Assembly (NCBI GenBank): GCA_948470475.1 | Contig: OX419346.1 | Coordinates: forward strand, 18,894,417-18,958,416 | Source: Galaxea fascicularis | Taxonomy: Eukaryota > Cnidaria > Anthozoa > Scleractinia > Euphylliidae | Reading direction: 5' to 3' | Length of the DNA: 64,000 nucleotides | Shown here: positions 58,637-64,000 of the stretch, in pieces | Position numbering within the stretch: the first letter of the stretch is position 1 | How the letters are laid out: the number at the start of each line of letters is the position of its first letter | Position numbers and translations under genes: made by a program | Notes under the pieces: generated by a model | What the model was told of the DNA's origin: nothing | Database searches by the model: none | The model's input: only the letters and a program-made list of their open reading frames with translations

Positions 58637-59650
58637 TATTTGAGAATTTTGAGTGAAGCTGAGCTTTATTTCCTCTATACATGTACTTTGAAACCGTTTT
58701 AAAAATGAACGGGCTCGCGATTGTTGACCTCTTTGCAGTTTTAGTTTGTGTTCAAAGTCCTCTATCTCTTTGGCCAGCGGTTGGGTCTCGGCGACCAACC
58801 GGCGCGGCGCCCGGCTGGAGGACTTTGGGCACGAGATTGGCTGAGTTAACATAGAGTAAGCTTTATATTTATTTATTTTCACTGATACAGTTGCATTTTT
58901 CAAATGGAGTGTTTTCGACGGGTTAAAAATTGGATTTTCACTTCGCGACAAAGGAAGCGCCATATTTTTCTTAAGTGTTTGTACCCATCTCAAGAACATT
59001 TTACATCAAGGTTTGGGCATACGAGGCGTTTAAGGGCGTCGTGGCCTTCATTCTTGACTGATATATAATACTAGCACATGAAAACTAAACAAACAACCCA
59101 AAGCAGTACGATCGCAATTGATTTGTAGCAGGTCTTGTTGGGTTTTAAATTAGAAAATATTTTTCTGCAGAAATGCTTGATTATACGGAGCCAGTTATGA
59201 GACATGGCGGGGTCCTGGACCAAAAACGCTCTCGAGGACTCAACTGAATAATATATACTTTTGGGCGGCACACAATTACAGAGTTGTGCCTTGTAGGTTA
59301 TTGGTCACCAGTTCCCCGCCGAAAACTCGCTTGTTATTTTTAGTATGTCATAACCTTTTTAGATAAGTCGGTTAAAACTAAGCACTCTTTTCTTTTTTTT
59401 CAAAGCACAATCAGAAAAGGAATCCCTTCACTGATGAAAAATCTAATCGAAAAAAAAAAAACACAGGCCTTTAACTATGATGGTATTAATTACTTCTTTC
59501 TAAATACAGTGGTTTTCAATTCAGTGTCAAAAGTAATTTGCGTTTGCTTTGGTTTGCTTTACCAAGCTCTGTGATTGGTTGATAAAACTCGCGGCACTTT
59601 CTCAGCCAATGAGAAGCAAAACCAAAACCAATCGCTGCACGCGCAATATA

Positions 59651-59824
59651 GAGCGTTTTCATATGACGTCACGGAGGCCATGTTGGTGTACCAGAACAAA
59701 GGAACGGCGGCCATATTGGTGAACCAGGCTGACCCTCTGGGAATTGAACTTTATTTTTTATGCAAATACTTTCTTTTGTTCCATTTAACCAATATGGCCG
59801 CTATTCACGTGAGTGAAAACGCTC
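59651..59824. mobile_element. 174-base GAGCGTTTTCA TIR element, best-kept copy
   Basis: GAGCGTTTTCATATGACGTC AC and GTGAGTGAAAACGCTC are inverted; TATA flanks both ends, consistent with a TA duplication. It contains CCATGTTGGTGTACCAGAAC and GGCCATATTGGTGAACCAGG. Reference copy for 998, 35401 and 54149. Confidence 0.85.
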
Positions 59825-60641
59825 TATACTTTCATCTACGCATAAACCACCCTTTGTTAATAAACTGTGGCTATATAATGTTCAAACTGACCATGGTTGC
59901 TAAAAAGTTGTGTTGGTATATGAAATTAACGGAAAAGCTATTCTTCGTAAACTCTGCAATTTTGAGTGGTACATTTTGCCGAATAACTCGAATACGGGAT
60001 ATCGCCCAGCCCTGAAACTTTGCATTTTGTTTATTTATTACTCTTCTAAAATATCTTAATTTCTTGACTTAATCTATTGAATGGTTGGTTATTTTATTTT
60101 TTAACTTGCGTGACTTCCACGCGACTGAAAACCAAGAATAGTATACTTGTGTAGATTAAGAGTCGTGTAAGATAAAATTGGTTTTCTTATTACACTATAA
60201 ACATCAACTATGTTTCATCCTATAAAACATCGTCTGGTTGTTTTCAGCTTGTTTTAAATATCGTTATTAACTGAGGTTTTGTCATTAGGTAAACTTTCTG
60301 TGTCAATTAATGGTTTTCAAACAATTCAAAAATCTGGTTCTTATCGTAATATTTACTAGCACCTTATTCAAAGACGTTTGATAAAACAATGGGTTTTAGA
60401 AGGGGCAAAATAAATTCTGACAACATAATTTAAGCATTCCTTTAAGTCTAACATGAAGACGTCGGATTAACGTCGGTATCTGGGAAACTGCGTTCTCACC
60501 GCTCCCCTAACCCAACATTGACACTAACGTATTAACCTATTATAACTTGTTGGGTCAAGGGAGGGGTCGGTGCGGAGTAACCCAGATACTGACATTGAAA
60601 AAACTCTATAAATCTGTGGCTCATATTCCAATACTCCTGCT

Positions 60642-63600
60642 TCAGTTATCAAAAGAGTAACTTCTAAGAAACGAATATTTTTTCATTTCCTCATATACTC
60701 TCCTTTTCTGTTCCGCAGGCCACTCCACAAAATTTCGTGTTATTGAAGGGTCTGAGTCCACTGTGTCCGCGCAGTCCTGGATATAGTTCTCCGAGCACTC
60801 AATATCCAGGAAAGCGCATATTTTTCTGAGGGTGTCCGATGGATGTTTGACTATGTCCATACTGGGAATATCAAGAACTTGGCCTGGGAGACGCATTCTG
60901 GCCTTGTTGCTTCCCTCGGCCCAATGGAAATACTGGCTTATTTTATCGTTCATTATTTCTACTGGCGCGGCAATCTGCTGATAAAGATCAGAAAGAGAAG
61001 AAGTAAATAGGTACAAATAAGACACGTTTTACACACCTGGCCCCGGTTGTTCAAAGGCTGGATAGCACAATCCAACGGATAAATATCTATCCAGTGGATA
61101 GTGCAATTAACTTTCCCAATACTTATCCGCTGGGTAGTGAATTATACGGTGGATAGCGCTATCCAACGTTTGAACAACTGGGGCCTGGAATAATGATAAT
61201 AATGACGATGACGATGATGATGATGATAATGGTGATGATGACGATGACGATGATGACGATAACAAAAAAGGAAGTAACGCAATATAACAGTCACTGTCGG
61301 AAAGATAGCAACAATAAGGAGAAAATAATTCCTGAATTCAATTTTTTTTCTGTTGGTGTAATTGCGCCTCTTCCATTCACAAAAGTCAAAGGATATCCAG
61401 CCAAAGCAGTTTGAACATCACCTGATGATTATCAGCCGGGTCGAATTATCTAATATGAAAATAATAGAGTACATTATGCGCCATGTATGTTGAAAGACAT
61501 GATTTTTCTCATCCGACGTACATGAACTTATGTTCAGCAGGATCTCTGCTGTGAAAGAGTTACGAATGTCGAGTGGAACGTGACCAAATTTTCAGACCTT
61601 AATTCATCATATTATACCTTAACCTCGTGTTCTCCATCACGCCCTTTGATTTGCCTATGTTGCAAAACCATTGTGGCAATATTGTCAAATGGGTTTCTAA
61701 TGACGTGAATAAACTTCACGTTGGTACCAGTTTCCTTCTCCAAACGACGCACAGCATCTATAGCATCCGGTTTCATCATTGATCCAGCTGTGAAGGCACC
61801 CGCCTTGTCCCCTACTACCTGTGGGTCAAAAAAAAAAGAGTGGTTTGTTCAGTGATTTGTTCCTTTGTTATCATCAACATCATCACCATCATTGTCGTTA
61901 TCATTATCGTCACCGTCGCCATCATCACTTCCGCTACCAACTTAATTGTCATGGTCATCGTCATCGTTATCGCCACCACCACCATCATCCTAGTATGGCG
62001 TCTCACAATCACTCCACCTCCGATCCCGAGGAGGAGTGCCTTCCCATTACCCTTATCCCTCCCTTCCCTATAAACAATGTCCTAAGGAGGCCCCGATACC
62101 CAGGATAAGGCATAACAATCTTTGTTTTCATCGCTTTTAAGTGTGCATTCTTTAGAGAATGGTTTACGCGCGACTCCTAGCCCCTGTTTCTAGAAAAAAA
62201 AACCCGTGATCATCCCCTTCTCTCTTGAACCCAAGTGAGCAGTAGAAATCGAGCCTATAAATGGCATGGAAAAGCTCTGTACTACGTAAGAGTGGCATGG
62301 GGTTCTCACCCAACGCCCCTCAGAGCTTCCAGTGCTGTTGTCATGCATGGGTTTGCTGACCGCAACCCTCACCCCGTATACTAAGTCTTGCTTTACCTCA
62401 ATATAACCATCATATCGACCTTGCCACTGGTTGGGAACATAATACCCGTAGCTAGTAGACTTGTTCACGACGCTGCCATCAAACACATGAGATCGTCTAC
62501 CTCTTTGAATAGCGCGCTCTGAAGCTCTAAACATTGAATCATAATACGAGTAAATTGATCCTGTCCATTTACTCGGATTTGATTTCCATCTGGAGAAAGC
62601 CATAGTTTCGTCTGATACCACCATATGTGGATGAGCGTCCAATAGAGACCCAAGCAGGCTGTGACGACTTCGCGGATAACCAATGAAAAATAAGATGGCT
62701 TTCACGTGACCATACGCTTTGTGCAAGTCGCTGTCGGAGACTTCTTCATCTGTGAATAAAATAAAATAAAAGGAGTTTAACCATTAAAAACCTAATATCA
62801 AGATGTATATATATTCTCCACACCCTTTACCATGTATTTTCTATGGTAATGATAATGAGAATTTGTTAATCAATCAGGACCATTGTCTTGATTGTTTAAC
62901 AAATTATTTACAATTATTACTTGTTGATCACTTCCTTTTTTCTTGCAACCTTTCTGGTTGATTGAGCAGTGTCATTATCAGGAGAAATTAAACATTGATC
63001 ATTTTTTAGGGTTAAAGTGTATTCTTCGTGGTTAGAAGACCTCTGCCTGGAGCTGATTATTAAAATTTTAAGTATTCTAATTGGTATTAATGAGCCCTGA
63101 AATAAATTCATGTCGGCTGCGTGATCAAAGTGGTGATGTATTTCGAAATGTCCTATATAAGAGAAGGACAGGAACCCATCACTGGGAGCGTACAACTCCC
63201 ATACTAAGCCTATATCACGGCATTTTTACAGAGCGATTTATTTTTAGACTATCTTTCCCGTGAAAAAAGGCAGTTCCGGTACACGCGATACGGCATCATC
63301 ATTACCTTTCTTTTGTTCTAAAGTTTCTTAGTTTCGCAGAGAAACTTTAGAACAAAAGAAAGGTCGAGGAAAAGTTTCGCACAAGAGAATGGGGCTCCTG
63401 AGGGAGTCCCATAGTTGCGGAAAATTCAATCTAAAAATGAATCGGTCTGTGAAAACGCCGTGACAGGAATATAGGGCAGTTGTACGCTCCTACTGATGGG
63501 CTCCTGGGAAGGACCATTAGAAAAATTATGGGGGGTGGTGAGGGATTTTCAGTTTGCAAGATTTTTGTTTTCACCCATTGCTTGTGCAGGAATGATTTGT

Positions 63601-63914
63601 TTTGCGGGTCCATAGCTTTTCTTTTCTTTACCTTCTTCTTTGCACGATCTATTTTCTTGTCCTTTTACATTGCATGAATTTTTTTTGGGGGGGCTTTTCC
63701 CAACCCTCCCCCCCCCCCGCATCCTTCTCACTTTTCTAACTGTCCAATAAAATAGGAGGTGGTAACATACAGCTTTTCAAATACTGTACATTCACTTTTA
63801 ATTTCTCACCTTCTGCAGCCTCTGCTTCCTGCTTTGGCGGCATAAGCTTCTCGTTTGTTAGCTCGTTTTCCACTGGTGCCGTCGACGTAGAATCATCGTG
63901 CCAAACATCTTCGT
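60642..63914 (-). CDS. Sulfotransferase-like protein ST2 (5' end beyond window)
   Basis: Minus-strand exons in transcript order: 63914-63810, 62749-62397, 61818-61618 and 60977-60642 (TGA 60642-60644). Phases at the joins are 1, 0 and 0; the first visible exon enters with phase 1, so an exon with the start and membrane anchor lies right of the window. The 63.8 kb exon is acidic and low in structure (QEAEAAE), a stem-like segment. Exon two holds the PAPS loop FIGYPRSRHSLLGSLLDAHP and ends before a GTAAAG donor. Exon three has FIHVIRNPFDNIATM, the 3'-phosphate motif. The last exon ends YSFLRSYSFDN. The downstream exons align with ST1 along their whole length, so the two are paralogs. The predicted role is sulfate transfer from PAPS in the Golgi; the substrate is unknown. 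Confidence 0.85.
61038..61186. mobile_element. 149-base MITE with GGCCCCRGTTGTTCAAA ends
   Basis: GGCCCCGGTTGTTCAAAGGC TGGATAGC on the left pairs with GCTATCCAACGTTTGAACAA CTGGGGCC on the right; internal CTATCCAGTGGATAG is also palindromic. It lies in the last intron of ST2. Confidence 0.85.
61190..61265. repeat. GAY microsatellite in ST2 intron
   Basis: ATGACGATGACGATGATGAT units. Similar tracts lie at 61865-61990 in ST2 and at 31975-32010 in ST1, in introns of corresponding position. Confidence 0.85.
61865..61990. repeat. ATC-type microsatellite in ST2 intron
   Basis: CATCATCACCATCATTGTCG TTATC units, degenerate, in the intron between exons 62397 and 61818. Confidence 0.8.
63171..63504. 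mobile_element. 334-base fold-back element with a 25-base perfect central hairpin
   Basis: Outer arms GGAACCCATCACTGGGAGCG TACAACT and AGTTGTACGCTCC.ACTGATGGGCTCC pair. Further in, CACGGC.TTTT.ACAGA.CGAT and its complement pair. The centre is ACCTTTCTTTTGTTCTAAAG TTTCT (63304-63328), an 11-base loop, and the exact complement (63340-63364). It lies in an ST2 intron. Confidence 0.8.
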
Positions 63915-64000
63915 CTTTTGAGATAGGAAAAAAATTCACAAAATAAATAAAAGAACAGTTTTATTCAATTTAGCTATAGTGTCAAAGGTAATCCACGTCC

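Larger units (their letters stand above)
54311..60641. other. Intergenic between receptor 2 and ST2
   Basis: Apart from the SINE, Penelope relic, inverted repeat, minisatellite and TIR elements listed separately, no gene was recognised. The stretches 55600-56340 and 56560-57400 show nothing I can name. Confidence 0.5.

Noticed and set aside
62190..62396. Reading-through extension of the ST2 loop exon
   Set aside because: A GTAAAG donor at the position equivalent to the ST1 donor, and the phase-0 join to the next exon, show this part is intronic.
153..63914. A single steroid-like pathway made of P450, sulfotransferase and receptor genes
   Set aside because: Only proximity supports it; the families are separated by large repeat-rich gaps, lie on different strands, and no substrate or ligand is identifiable.

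Overview
The window looks like nuclear DNA of an anthozoan cnidarian, most probably a stony coral or sea anemone. The basis is: AT-rich sequence; intron-rich genes with GT-AG splice sites; a mitochondrial-clan cytochrome P450 cluster; intronless rhodopsin-like receptors; and very many short terminal-inverted-repeat (TIR) elements, tRNA-derived SINEs and Penelope-like relics. I cannot name the species from the sequence alone. Protein predictions below come from reading exons by eye and checking that intron phases agree between paralogs.

Layout. (1) 1-29.1 kb, plus strand: three tandem mitochondrial-type P450 genes. Gene A has only its last four exons in the window (153-2613). Gene B has nine exons (5455-17391). 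Gene C has nine exons (20317-29135). B and C share intron positions and phases, and A matches them over its four exons, so they are tandem duplicates. C looks complete and functional (528 codons). B is otherwise full length but has an in-frame TGA at the Arg of the WxxxR motif, Asn instead of the I-helix Thr, and a mariner relic 24 bp upstream of exon 3, so it is probably a pseudogene or null allele. Intron 1 of C holds a decayed inverted copy of B's heme-exon region.

(2) 31.1-33.2 kb, minus strand: a sulfotransferase-like gene (ST1) with two possible first exons and a decayed duplicated exon in an intron. (3) 37.3-38.3 kb (minus) and 53.1-54.1 kb (plus): two paralogous single-exon class A receptors pointing away from each other, about 15 kb apart. 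(4) 60.6-63.9 kb, minus strand: the 3' part of a second sulfotransferase-like gene (ST2), whose 5' end lies beyond the window.

The rest is introns and intergenic DNA dominated by non-autonomous TIR elements, several with readable target-site duplications (9 bp, TTA, TTAA, TA or 6 bp), at least two SINE families, LINE and Penelope-like remnants, microsatellites and homopolymer tracts. The P450s probably act in mitochondria with adrenodoxin-type electron donors, the sulfotransferases probably in the Golgi with PAPS, and the receptors at the plasma membrane. Nothing in the sequence shows that these three families work in one pathway. I found no convincing new multi-gene system; the most informative signals are the decay of P450 B and the mechanisms recorded by the repeats.
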